Source: Sipunculus nudus (Eukaryota > Annelida > Sipuncula > Golfingiida > Sipunculidae). From it: a stretch of 64,000 bases of DNA. Shown here one piece after another: positions 1-12,900 of this stretch (position 1 is its first letter; the number at the start of each line of letters is the position of its first letter). Below the pieces are notes generated by a model. It made no database searches, was not told where the DNA came from, and saw nothing but the letters and a program-made list of their open reading frames with translations. Made by a program: the position numbers and the translations under genes. The DNA lies in the NCBI GenBank assembly GCA_026874595.1, contig CM049311.1:31889176-31953175 (forward strand). The letters are read 5' to 3'.

Positions 1-153
1 TCAAAATCATACATAAGCTAAACACCCACAACTCATAATACAGCTTATATTTATTACCACACAAAACCAGCATGTGCCTCATTTCTAAAAAATATTTTTT
101 TATTTTTTTATCATATATAACAGCTGAGCGTCGTGACCCATAGGTCCCTTGTT
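1..153 (-). mobile_element. Terminal fragment of Helentron-like repeat family 1 (copy D)
   Basis: Positions 121-153 match, in reverse orientation, the conserved left end of the elements at 8108-10280 and 47633-49451: an AACAAG-type edge, a degenerate version of the palindrome TGACCCATGGGTCA, then GCTCAGCTG. The rest of the element lies left of the window, so its length and interior are unknown. It sits in the first intron of the eIF1A gene. Confidence 0.6.
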
Positions 154-272
154 GAAATAACATATGAAATAGCAACATGTTCTGTAATACATACATGTCT
201 ATTCCCTAAGTCTACTCTATTTACAGCTCTGCCAGGTATAACCTGTCAATTGTTCCTTTATCTGTTATACAG

Positions 273-3200
273 GAAAGGGAGGAAAGAACAGGAGGAGGGG
301 GAAGAACGAAAATGAAAGAGAGAAGAGAGAACTGGTGTTCAAAGAAGATGGTCAAGGTAGGTGGAGTTTCACCCACACATTATTACACATCACAAAATAA
401 ACAAAAACATGAGGTTTTATGTAAAATTTGCACTAGTTGGTCATATCCTGTGGTTGCCCTTTTGTTTGCGTGGGTTTTAAATTTGCGATATTCGTGAATG
501 GGAAATAATCATGAATATGATGCCCAGGGGAATAAGATATCCCATCACCATAGATGAACAAGAGGGGATATTGATGGTTGTGCACAAAGGGGTTATAACA
601 CCTCTGAAAACCTGGTTTGTTAATCAGCAAACCTAATATGTCCATGGTATTGAAACCAACCAATGCGAACACACATTAATTATTGTAAAACCTGTGGTTC
701 ACCGGGGATATATCAGCAGTCCCATGGGGTGGTAGTATAATGACTGTAACTGGAATGACTTAGGTGTTGTGTTTTTGATACTAAATACAAATACTGCTGT
801 ATTGGTTCTGGTGCAACCAGGAAAATGAAACCCTCTTAAAATGAAGAAATCACGAAATATTAACCTTGCAAATATAGACCCAACCACAGTATATTGTGAA
901 GATGAATAAAAAAAATATGACCCATTCCCTGTGGATTTTATGAGCTCAGGGTGAAAAGCATTTCAGGTATTAATGATACTTATATGGTTATGCCAACTTG
1001 CACCAGTGTTTCAATAAGTTTTTTTTATAAGTTTCTTTAGAAACCACATTGTTTTTGTTATCAAAAGCACACTTTGTGCTTAATCTCTGCTATGTCTTGT
1101 TGAATTTCACAGCTCACAGAATTAAACCATTGGGAATGGGAAATGAATGCTTGAATGAAGAAGGGAATCAAAGCAAAACTGTTATTATTGGCTTTCTTTC
1201 TTAAACATTACAGAATATGCACAGGTAACAAAAATGCTTGGAAATGGAAGGTTAGAAGCCATGTGTTTTGACGGCAAGAAAAGGTTATGTCACATCAGAG
1301 GAAAGTTGCGGAAAAAGGTTGGTATACATGTAACCTGCACTATAATATTCAGTTATCATAAATTATAGCTTAACAGGAATATGGCCGTAAATTACAAAGT
1401 AAAGAAGAAATAACTTTTTCTTGTTTTATATTTTAGACATAAAAGTGTGTGATTGGTGTTTTATGTGAAACGATAATCCATAAAAGGAACCAGGATTATG
1501 TCTAGTCAGCACTTTTAAATTTTTAAAAGCTGAAGTGTGTAATAAGTGACTGATCCATTATCCATAATATTTGTTTTTTTTCACAGATGAATATATCAGA
1601 AATTGTGTTAACATTGGTTTAACAAGTTTAAATTGAATGGTAGTTGGTAGACACCAGAGAGCTATCCTTTGCCAAATCAAATCAGTCCAAGTGGATTCAC
1701 GCCTTAATTCCAACCATTTTAAGTTTCATGAAAATTGGTGAAATTGATCTGGCATGATCCTCCTAAGGAACAAACATACAAAGTTTGGTGTGTACTTAAC
1801 ATCCTTTATAGTGGTAATTACAGTGTGGCTTAGGTTTTAAATTTGCCATCCTCGATCTGATCATGTAAATAATAACCATGAGGAAAAGGGCTGAAGTTGA
1901 CTTGTGTAGCAAATATAGCAGTGTTTCTTTATATGTGAACAATAATGGGAGAATGCAAACCTAAACCTATCTTTTGTTACAGGTCTGGATAAACGGACAA
2001 GACATCATTTTGATTGGGTTGCGGGAATACCAAGATGACAAAGCTGATGTCATTCTAAAATACACAGCTGATGAAGCCAGGAATCTAAAAGCCTATGGAG
2101 AGCTGCCAGAATCTGGTCAGTATTTACACAAGAGCTTGATACTGATATATGACATTAACATTGAACATATTAACACTAGTAAACACACATATCAACAAAC
2201 ATCAAGATTTATGTAGTAAGACAATGAAATGAATGGAATGGGATTTTTATGGATTAGATTTTGAATTACTTCGACTGGATGAAAACATGGTTTATATCCT
2301 GCATTTCAATAGTACATTAAAATCTTATTGACTGCTATATATTTCTTGTCAAAGCTTGTGGCTACTAGAAACATCCTGACATATTATTTCACAACAATGT
2401 ACATCTAAATTAGCATGTTTAATATATCCCCTAAGTACGTTCACTAAGGATTCCTAACCATTAACATATCTTACCAATCTAAACTGTTGTCGTGCAATTC
2501 CAAGGTGTTATCATAGTATGCATACCATTCAAAACATACCATATAATTTCTAACCAGGGTCTATATTACAGAGATCTGCCTACTGCTTAGTCACCAATGT
2601 ATTTACCCTTCAAAACCCCGAAGTTCATTCATATAGTTTCCACATGTTATAATCAGTGTTTGCAAACGATAACTGCTAAAAGAAAGCTTTTTTTGTTGAT
2701 AATTTATTGATTTCTATTTTTTGTCTTTACACAGTTGCTTGTCTGATAATTTTCAAATTGGTGTAGTCCAGCTCTCATAGCCTGTGGTTGGGTCAGCCAC
2801 ATTAGAAAGATTATAATCAATGTTACTTGCTGTGGGAGGTTTTCAATAGGGTTGTATTTTCGTGGTTAACACATTAATTTATTGTTCCCCGCTTCCTTGG
2901 AAGGAATGGGGGACATTGATTTTGGTCTGTCTGTATCTCTGTCCATCTGTCTGGTTTTACGTTTCCGAGTGATAACTTTCCTAAATTTTATCCAATTTCA
3001 TTCAAATTTGGGTCAGTGATTGCTCTCATGCTTTTTATATGATGAATCAGCACATTTAGTTTCACTAATCAACAACAGGTGTCGCTAGCAGTGGACATGA
3101 AATACTTTAATATTTTGCAGTAACTGCCAGGTGCTCCCATTTTTGAGCATTGTTCAAACTATTTGTACTTGCCACAGACCTTAAAATCATCCTGGACTTG

Positions 3201-4369
3201 AAGGAGAAGGTAGGGGACCTAAATTTCTAGAATTTGCTCGTTTGTATTTCAGCTAAAATCAGTGATGCTGTCGAGTTTGGTGAAACAGAGGATGACATCA
3301 TCACATTTGACAATGTCGAGGTGGACGAGGAGGAGGCTGAGGGGGAGGACCTTGATGAGGATGACATTGATGATGTAAGTCAATCGGGCTAGACATACAC
3401 ACATAAAGTCCCTTTTAAAAGAGTGCCCATCCGTCACTCCAGTGCCCCATATTCACTGTATTTACAAAGTGAATGTATGGTGGGATAGTCTACAGTTTCC
3501 ATATACAAGTTTTTTTATTTTCTATACTATAGACCTTTACTTTAGCTTAGAAATTATATCAGACCTTGCAGTAAATGACAGTAGGTGCTAAACATATGTG
3601 AATTGTAAAAGGAAAAGCAGAATGGCAGTGTGAGCTCTACACGAGAACAGAGCAGTAAATCAGCTCACTGCAGATTCAGCTTTCAGACTTGTGTCCGTTT
3701 AACATAAGAAAAATGATGGAGAAATACTTATCATATACAGGACATAATAGATCAAACCATCAGTGTTAGTAAAACAAATATGATAGTTCTTAAATAGATT
3801 TTCTTATGAGATCTTGATACATATAAATGGCTTTCTACTGCTGATAGTATGTCATGAATACAGAAGTACGAAACGATGTTGACACATCTGAGATTTGACA
3901 TTTTTAAGCAGGTTTTGCTTGACAAATATTTTACTAAATTTTGGTAGGGGTTAAAGCTTGTGGCTTTGTTGGAGGCAGATTCAAGTAGATTTGAATTACC
4001 AGATTTTCATGTATCTGTTTAGATGAACAAAATAAAGTTCTGAAATTTCTAAAAGTGTGTATATATTTCTTGGAATAATTTCTATACACCTGTCTATGAC
4101 GGGATGTATTATGGGATACCCATGGTCTATCCATCCCTTAACTTACCAGGTTTTTCATGGATTTTCAGGAAACTCACCATAACTACTTACCTATAGATTA
4201 TCTTGCCTGAGTTTGACTATAGGAAAAAACCACGCTTATTCAATTAGGCCATAAGACAGGTGTATTATGCACATAAGAGCTGCTGTTGATTGAATTATTA
4301 TGGTTACAATGTTTAAATGTTTCTTTTAACAATATTCTTTTAATAATATATTTTTTGTTTCAGATTTGA
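273..4369 (+). CDS. EIF1A: Eukaryotic translation initiation factor 1A (eIF1A), 5'-partial
   Basis: eIF1A binds the A site of the 40S subunit and promotes scanning and start-codon choice with eIF1. Coding exons are 273-356, 1214-1317, 1983-2115, 3253-3374 and 4364-4369, all with GT/AG introns and consistent phase. The first exon, which in the family encodes about six residues (MPKNKG), lies left of the window; the exon at 273 starts in phase 1, as expected. The protein runs from the basic N-terminal tail ([15 protein letters not shown]) through the OB fold ([23 protein letters not shown], then [17 protein letters not shown]) to a helical part ([15 protein letters not shown]). It ends in a long acidic tail closing with DIDDI, the family's eIF5B-binding C-terminus. 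The tail looks several residues longer than in vertebrate eIF1A, giving a total of about 154. Identity is certain from near-verbatim similarity. The gene converges on EEF1AKMT1. Confidence 0.97.
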
Positions 4370-5483
4370 GGAGTGCCATGAACCACATTCTCACAGAACA
4401 TTTTAAAAATAAAAAGCAGAGTAATAGTTCTTTCTATTGAGATACTGCCTTACAAAAGTTGCATATGAAAAAAGGACTTCAGACACCTTAAACTATTAAT
4501 AGAGCACCTAGGGACTTCATGGAAGAAAATTGATGGTGCCGAATAAGTCACAAATCATGCACAACCCACCAAAATTCACCTATATGAAGTTGTAACATGG
4601 AAACCATACAAAATTTGAGTGGACCGTGCACCATCTCATCTGGACTTACAACCACTCACAGTGCAGGATTAAGAAGTCTACACTAAGAAGAGCAATATAT
4701 TGCTATAAAAATGTGTCTGTATAAAATATGACATTGTTTGCTTTGAATGTAGACTTTTATCTAATGGTGACAGGTCACATGCATCCTAGTATGTGCTTAC
4801 ATATATATTCAATTTCCAAACATTCTCACATATATGTATGTTTTGAGAACTTATTTAAACTGATTTGAAGGGTTAATTGTAGTTCGCTTACCATATACTA
4901 CTACTACTGCTGTATCGTATGTTTGGATTACTCGCACCCATGTTAAAAAATTGTATGAATACTCCCAAGCATCCTGAAATATTTGTAAACAGAACTGAGC
5001 CATGTGTCTGAAACATGCATTCGAAACAAGATTATCTACTCATGAGGTTCAACTGTCCTCAGAAGCTAAATCCTTTTTATTATATTACATGTTAAATGTT
5101 GTTCATTTGTTATGCCACAGATTAGAAAATTAGTTGTAATTTATTTCCCATTGAAAGTATTCAGTGTAACAATAAAATGACAGTTATGAATAATAAATTG
5201 TCTTTAAGGCAGTTCACATGTACACACATTAAAACGACTGTTATTAAATGTAAATTTATTATAAAGCTGTTCAGCCTTAAAATATATATTCAAGCTTTCA
5301 GCCATCTTAATTTTTTATATAGAATTAAAACTCTTCTGTTATAAATGTTTAACTGCAGTTTCATTCTTGTGTTATGTGCTCTGTTAATTAATGGCAGCCC
5401 CAGAAGTGAAAAGTTGCCAATATTTTGTGCACACAAACCAGGAAATAAAACATCAGTATCCTATATTCTGAAATGAAATAAAA
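4370..5483 (+). other. eIF1A 3' untranslated region with candidate poly(A) signals
   Basis: AT-rich sequence after the stop codon with AATAAA hexamers at 5171-5176, 5444-5449 and 5477-5482. No other gene is seen. Which signal is used cannot be told from the sequence. Confidence 0.5.
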
Positions 5484-6188
5484 AGTGTGCATAAGGTTTT
5501 TAATTTTCATTCTTGTGATGAAAGGTATGAGGTCTATGTCATCAATCTAAAGGATTTGAGTGATGACTTCATTTCATTTAATTCCCTAATCTGTGTGAGA
5601 GGTTTCCAGTAACGACTCTGAACGACTCCTGTGATATTCAGGTCGTGTGTGGACGTTGAGTGAAGTTGTGTGAACTTTATAAACTTTGGTGATAAAATCC
5701 CTGGCAGATGATAGATTTAGGTTGCCCTTTTCCATAAATTAGCTGTAGCAAGCAGAGATTCAAAAGCCCGGCAGCCATGACAGTTTAGTCCAGTGGAATA
5801 AAAATTCCAATGAACCCAGGGGCCCTTACAAAAGGTATATATGCAGGTGCCATATAATAATTAGAATCAAACCCTTCAGTTGAGAAGAAACAAAATACTG
5901 ATAACTTGTAATGTTGATACAATCCTAAACACTGTGTCTTTTAATGTGTCATATACTGGGAAAGAACTGTGCTTTGGATACCTAAGGTAGTATGCACTGG
6001 ATGACCCTGTACTCTGACATATGGCCTCAGACTTCACTCCTGATTGTTCTAAGTAGATGATGCACACATACAGAACCAAACAAACTTTACAGTGTTATAC
6101 CGGACTTCAGCCCAGTTTTGTCTGCATCCCCAAACATTCAAAGCAAAGCCCCGAAAAAACATACTAACACTATGACTATATGTAACAT

Positions 6189-6194
6189 TTTATT
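6189..6194 (-). terminator. Candidate EEF1AKMT1 poly(A) signal
   Basis: TTTATT on the plus strand (AATAAA on the minus strand) about 715 bp beyond the EEF1AKMT1 stop codon. This is one plausible cleavage signal; others may be used. Confidence 0.3.
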
Positions 6195-6283
6195 TTCATA
6201 ATGATTCATTTTGTTCATAGGCTTTCAATAAGTGTCTGCATTGAAAAGAAAAGAAATATTATGTCAGGAATTAAAGTCGGAGT

Positions 6284-6301
6284 CCCCCCCCCCCCCCCCC
6301 C
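6284..6301. repeat. Poly-C tract, 18 bp
   Basis: Uninterrupted run of 18 C between the eIF1A and EEF1AKMT1 3' ends. It is one of many G/C homopolymers of 13-26 bp in the window, for example 17478-17495, 20170-20186, 21626-21645 and 53645-53670. Exact length in the assembly is unreliable. Confidence 0.9.
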
Positions 6302-6623
6302 GGTATGAATGTAGATGAGGTAACCTCCTGCTTTTGACAACCACAGAGTCTTGTGTTATATGAATTGCAGTAAATATTATAAAACTCCAAATTCATATCT
6401 TCAAAGCTGATCCAATGACATCAGTAGTCTTTTCTTTCCACCTTAGAGTGCTTTCTATGTAATTAAGGCCATATTTAGATGACATGTACATGTATGTGTC
6501 AATCATGTTTTATTCCTGTGACCTTTGGTTGACCATGTTCATGCAGTTAGTGTGTATGTGCTTTGTGACTGGTCTAACTTATTCACATGTTCTTTCTGTG
6601 ACCATGCAATTGGTCAGAACTGA

Positions 6624-6892
6624 TCACATGATGTTACTGATGCTATGTCAATATGTTAGTGCAAATTACACTCTTTGGTCTAACTTTTTCATGTATGCTT
6701 CTACTTTGGTGTCATAGATCCACCTTTTTCAAATGATGTTTCTGGTTCTATGTTATTGGTTTGTCCAGTTCACATGATGTTTCTATAGATGCAGGTGTAA
6801 CTAGGTCTCTATTCTTATCACTTGTCTCTGATTGGTGTACTTAGATCACATGATCGCTCTTGTTGGGTCACATGACATGATGGGTCACATGA
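6624..6892. promoter_or_regulatory. Cluster of five TCACATGA motifs
   Basis: Exact TCACATGA at 6624, 6770, 6846, 6868 and 6885, within the predicted 3' UTR of EEF1AKMT1. TCACATGA is the M-box/extended E-box bound by MITF/TFE-type bHLH-Zip factors. The surrounding sequence (TTGGTCTAACTT, TCACATGATGTT) is weakly repetitive, so the cluster may be a decayed short tandem repeat and not an enhancer. Function is not shown. Confidence 0.35.
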
Positions 6893-6908
6893 TATCCCTT
6901 TGTTCAAC

Positions 6909-9900
6909 TCATGAGTTCTCCTTGCTCAAGTGCTCTGTTGTATAGTTTGCATAACATCTGAACTCGTTTGCAAGATTATTAGCATGATGAGGTTTAAACT
7001 GGCATATGGTCACTCCCAACAATTTCTGCGCAAGGTCCGCCATCACAGCTCCTGAAAAGGAATAAAGTTTGTTTAATCACTGTAAGAAAAACAATGGTCC
7101 CAACCTACACTGTTCTTGTTAGCAGTATGACAAAAATAAAGAGTTGAAACTTGCAGAGGGAGGGAAGGAGGCAGATATTTGTCAGTGTTATCCTAATACA
7201 ATTTAAAACTTATAATTAATAGCTGCAACATTATCTAGTTTATAAAATGCAACCTTTTCCTTTCATAGTATATTTAAATTAAGGACATTTCACTTGAAGT
7301 ACAGATTTTAAAGTGACCAGCTATGTATAAGTGATTAAATTTAACTATTGCTTACAGGAGGATTTCGAAAAAGGGAAATACCTTTTTTCCTTCGAATACA
7401 TCTTTTAATATGTTAATAAATCTATCAGAACAATCAAAACCTCAGAACAATAAATGATCATATCTTGATTAGTACCAATGACTGGGCACAAAACAAGTCC
7501 CCAAGAAGTCATTTTACAATCCATTACTTAGCATATTGTGAGAGCTGGGGTTCTGTTCTAAACATTGTCACCATGGGCCCCATTCCTGGACCAGTGAATG
7601 AAACGTGAAATAATCAAACAAAAGAAATAATCCCTTTTGGTTTATGACAAAATTTCCATGGTGCTGCCAACCCAAAGATCAACCCTCACCACTGACTGAA
7701 GAAGAGATAACTCAGAAAGTGCAAACCTCCACCATGGCTGAACTAACCTACACCCAGTTATCATGTATAAAGGTGAGATATAATGCTGATGCACCTTGTC
7801 AAACCCTGGTTCATCTCTTGTGACTGTTGTCATTTAAATTTACAGGTATTGTTAACTGATTCAACCATACTTGTGATCTCAATATTTCATTGAATGCCAC
7901 ATGAACATATTATATTGCGAAAACACAACAGAAATATCCTGCTTGTCTGTTTTCAGTTAAAAGTTATGAGCACTTCATGAGAGCATACCTTGACCTGCCA
8001 AGCTTGAACAATCAGTACAATTTTTGGACATTAATGATTGCAGTTGGCTACCTTTAATTGTAATTGAAATGACCTTATGTGCATCTATACTTCCTGTGAT
8101 GAGTTAAAACAAGTGACCCATGGGTCATGACGCTCAGCTGACTGGAAAGAGATTCACCAAAGGAAATTTTATCATCTGAATGGTAGTATATACTCATTCA
8201 ACTGAAGCATCAAACAGATTAACCAACAGCCAAGATTGTGACTATTTATATATCTCATAAATAGAAAAAAGAATGCATAAACTTAAAAAAAAAATACAGG
8301 TGGTTCCACCGGTCTGCAGAAACTAATAAAAACAATTAATGGTCAATATCCATGCAAAGAATCATGGTGATCTCTGCAACAAAATGGAATGATGTTGAAT
8401 CTGAACAGTTTGGTGCTAATAATGGCTAATAATATATGGCAGAGCTTTTAAAACGTCTCACAAATAAGGGAATAGGATGTTATATTGGAAATTATTTTGC
8501 TGGTGCTGTTGGCTATGATAAGATCGTTTTAAATGGTGTGGCCCTAGATTGGCAGGATTCTGTACAGTACTTGGTGAATACAGTAACTTGGAACTTGTCA
8601 GATAACAATGACGTCTTCAGTAAAAGAGTCAAATTTATTGCAAGCTTTAACACCTTAACGGCGCATTTCAGATGTCTGTCTTGCAAGGTTAAGAACAGGC
8701 TATTTCACTCTTATTGTTGTTCCTTTTATGGCTGTCAAACCTGGTTATTAAAGCATAAGTCAATTGATCGATTAAGTACATCATATAATAAGGCTCTGCA
8801 TCACCTATGGCTCTTACCATATAACTCGCACAAGAATATTGTACATGGATTGGCGGGCTCTCCAGCTCTGATAAATATAATCAGCTCACACTTTATAAAT
8901 TTATTTTTGAACATGCAGGATGTTGCAAATGACTTTGTAAATTTTCTGACAAAGAGAGCTCATTATACCTCAATTGGTGTACTTGGAGGCAACTTATGAT
9001 ATCTGGAAAGTCAGATGCACAACCATGGGATACAACGCGACATTAGAAATAAAAAGATACTTAAGAGACAGTTGATGATGGTAACAACATCCATTAACAT
9101 AGATTTACTGTCAGAATTGATAGAATGCAAAGATGGGATATGTACCTCGCATTTGACCTCCGATGAGGTTAAAACGCTAATTGATTTATTATCATCCGAT
9201 TTTGTAATAGGTACGGACTGAACTTTCAATTTTCCTTCCTTCTTTCTGTATATCTTTCATTTATTTCATATTTCTTTTCATTGCATATAATGTTCTGTAC
9301 TTCCTTGTACAAATAAAGATATATATATATATATGTTGTCCAGATACTTCAGCTTTTGTATCAAATTTTCCATTATTCTGAGGGATACTTTGGAGTCCTA
9401 TAGCTTGAAGGATATGGGTAACCTAATTTCAGGTTTCCATGAAGACTTTTCATGGGTCTCCCAGTGTATCAAGAATGAAGATTCTAGGTCCAGTTGTTAT
9501 GATTTGTGCCCAATTAACAAATGTTCATACCTTTAAAGGTCTCAAAAATAGAGAAAAGAATTAGTAAAAAAAAACCGAACAAATACAGGTGGTGCCACCA
9601 GTTTGCAGAAACTGATGAAACACTCCATGATCAATATCCATACAAACAATTATGGTGATCTCTGCATTAGTTGTTCAGATACTTCAGCTTTTGTAACAAT
9701 TTTTCCATTATTCTGAGCTGTACTTTGGAGTGCCATAGCTCAAAGGATATGGGTAACAGAGACCTAATTTCAGGTTTCCATGGAGACTTTTCATGGGTCT
9801 CTCACTGTGTGAGAAATGAAGATTCTAGATCCAGTCGTTACAATTTGTGCCCTGTTGACAGATGTTCACAGTTTAAAAGGTCTCAAAAAAAAGAGAAAAA

Positions 9901-12900
9901 TAATTGTAAAAATTTGAAAAAATACAGGTGGCACCACCAGTCTACAGATACTGATGAAACATCTCATGATCAATATGTATGCAACTATTATTACCATCAG
10001 TGATGTAGTTAATGAGATATTGAAGTTTTTGTATGAAATTTTTGACTATTCTGGGGGGGGGGGGGTTACTTTGGGGCCAAATAGCTCGAAGGATATGGGT
10101 AACAGACACCTAATTTCTGGTTTCCAAGGAGATTTTTTATGGACCTCTCAGAATATAAAGTTACAAGATTCTAGGTTCAGCGGTTACGATTTGTGCCAGG
10201 TTAACGGACAGACCGATGGACGGTAGACGGACAGAGTGATCGCTATAGCTAAGATGACTTACAGTCAGCTGAGCTAAAAACATTAAAGAATAAAGGAAAT
10301 TGATCAGAGGAAATTATATATTATATTTATTAAGGAAATTTATAATTTATCACATTTTACAGGGTATCTCAAGTACTGGGTGTATCTGCAATACTTTTTG
10401 TATAAAAGAAAAAAGATGACATCCATCAAGCTATAAAGCATTAACTTGAAAAATCTTGATGTATCCTGAGCTAAAGGGCCACCAAAATGTCACAAATTTC
10501 CTTAAAACATTTAAATTGTTATAAACTCAAAACATCCCCTTCACCCAAACATCTACATGTATTTATGTGTTCATGAAGTATATCCTTTTCTGGGACCTAC
10601 CGCCCCCTGGTGGCGGAAAGTTGAACTACAACAAAATATCTTACTAGGCCAAAATAAAATGGTCTGGTTCTCAGGCATTTTTTTTTAAATCAGTGCAGGT
10701 GGGCAATATTTTGTTTTACCTTTTTTTTGTATGTTTCGATAAAAATGTCATGATCAGGGTAAAGCATGATAATAAAAGATTTTTTTTTCTAAACAGTTAA
10801 AAGCACTACATATTAAAGGAAATCTGATCAAAATTGTATTATTTTATCTTCTTGAAAGATGAAAATCAAAATAGAAATTTCTGATGCGGGGGTGCCTGAG
10901 AACCATACCTTTTTGTTTACCTTACATGTCAAGGATAACCAGAAATGGGGGGGGGGTGTCAAAAAGCATGCTGATAGCTCGATACACTCTATAAGCAAAG
11001 ATGGGGTTACATCAGTTGATCCTCTGTGTGAGCTGTGTAAAAGAAATTTATGTTTCTGCACTGTCCATGGGAATTCTTTATATTTGTAAGCCAAATATAA
11101 TTTCAGATCTTTATCAGCAGACCTCTGTTTATGGATTTTTAGCATCCATGTAAGCTTTCTTGTTTAATCCATCACCAGTGGTTAAACATAATAAGTAACA
11201 CACCTGTTGTCATGATGGTCCCCAGACACCTGTTATATGGGTTAATCACATACTTACATAGTCCTTGTTGCATACAAAAGCGTAAGCAACAACAAAAAAA
11301 TAAACATAAATTCTGCTAGCAAATCAGATATTATACCCTTTACACAGCAATTATACACTTCAGTCATTCCAGATCTCCTTTGCTTTATCCGCTGCTTTGA
11401 GATATCAAGTTTTTTGGGTCTCAACACCAAGGCTGGCTCTGAGCCAAGAATCAGACCAACTAGAGTGGGATGATGCAGGTAAAACTGATAACAATTTTAT
11501 GCTCTGTGCCAGCCCTGGTGATGAAACCGAGAAAATCTTGCTTTTCAAAACAGCAGTTTAAGCGAAGGAGATAAAGAAAGGCTGCAGTATAAGACCACTA
11601 TTTGAGGAGTGTAGTCAGATGTGAAAGTGAATGTGATGACACAACAAAAATGACAAAAATTGCATGAATGACTGAGGCTTAATGTATACTTTGCAAACTG
11701 GTAATATAATAATAAGCAAATGTCACAGAAGCACAAAACAGATAATGCAAATAATATACTGCAAAATCAGCGCCAAAAATTTATACCTATAATGAGAGCC
11801 TTGAGCAGAGACAGTAACCACAGAACCATATGTGAATTGCATACTATGTGATTACATATTATGTCCCATTATGTCTGTCTCCATGAATTCTTTAAAATAT
11901 GTTTAAAATCCTATATGATAATTTTCAAAGCAATAAACAAATCCTGTGGAAGAATACTTCATTAGAAGTGCTGTCATCTGAAGGTTTTTATCTGATTATA
12001 GATATTAAGGTGCCAATTACAGGTTTTAAACATATTTTAGCAGATCTTATCAGATTCTCTGGTAAGCATTTCAAGTAACTTACTTAAGTAACTTATGCAT
12101 GCCTAATACATAGTTTAAAAGAATTCATGGGTTTCAGATAAACTGCTTAAATTGGCAAAAGATAACTTTAAATGTTTAAGAAAATTATGAGTCTAATTTA
12201 CACCTTGAAGTATGCATGATAACACTGATAATACTTTACCTGTGCATAATATAATTTTGTCTTTAGCTAGGTATTTTATAGTTTCTGACGTCTTTGTTAG
12301 ACACTCTTCAGCCAAGAAGGGAGGATCTGCCACTACGACATCAAACGCATGGTGCAGATTCTCATCCAGTGCCACAGGATTGTTGTAGTCATACAATATA
12401 AAGTCATCCCCAAATTTGCTGAACCTGTTGTCATACTCCAGTATTTTAGCATTTACAGTGTCTGGCTTAACTTCCCGTAATCTTTTGTAGAGTGTTGGGC
12501 AGCTTATACAGGCTATTCTGAAACAGTAATTAAATAATAATACAGGTTTTATATGCATGGATTTAGGAATAATCAAGTAGTCATAACCTGTCGTTAAGAC
12601 ATTAGAGCGAATCATTGAGGTTCTATAACGAGATTTCACAATTATGCTATTGAGGCACTGGCAGGGTTTGAACCAGGGACTTTCAGCTCTGAAGTCCAAT
12701 GCCTTAACCACTAGGCTAGTCCTACTTCTATCTTGAGGTGGTTGATAAACTGAGGTAGTCGTTAGGTGAGGTCTTACAGTATTCAGTTTTAGATGCTTAA
12801 AAAGTGCTATGCTTTTAGCTTAGCTTACAAATGTTGCTACTTAAAACAAAAATACTTCTCTTGGACAAGTGAATTTCTTAAGTACTGCTGGAAGTGTTCA

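Larger units (their letters stand above)
8108..10280 (+). mobile_element. Helentron-like (HINE-type) element, family 1 copy A
   Basis: The left end starts near AACAAG, followed by the perfect palindrome TGACCCATGGGTCA (8114-8127) and the subterminal motif CTCAGCTGAC. The right end is a 31-nt near-palindrome at 10246-10276 with arms of the TAGCTCAG-TGACT type and a 3-nt loop, followed by AAAAA and preceded by a GACGGAC-type tail. The subterminal motif recurs inverted at the right end. Between them lie about three 330-340-bp tandem units, the first interrupted by a non-LTR retrotransposon. Subterminal inverted repeats, a 3' hairpin and an internal tandem array are the plan described for Helentron-associated elements; no Rep/helicase is encoded. 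Assignment to Helentrons is an inference from structure. Located inside EEF1AKMT1 intron 3. Confidence 0.6.

Noticed and set aside
12193-12711. 172-codon minus-strand ORF taken as a free-standing methyltransferase
   Set aside because: Its first ~65 residues come from a SINE and intron and its last ~15 from the next intron; only 12240-12517 is the EEF1AKMT1 exon.
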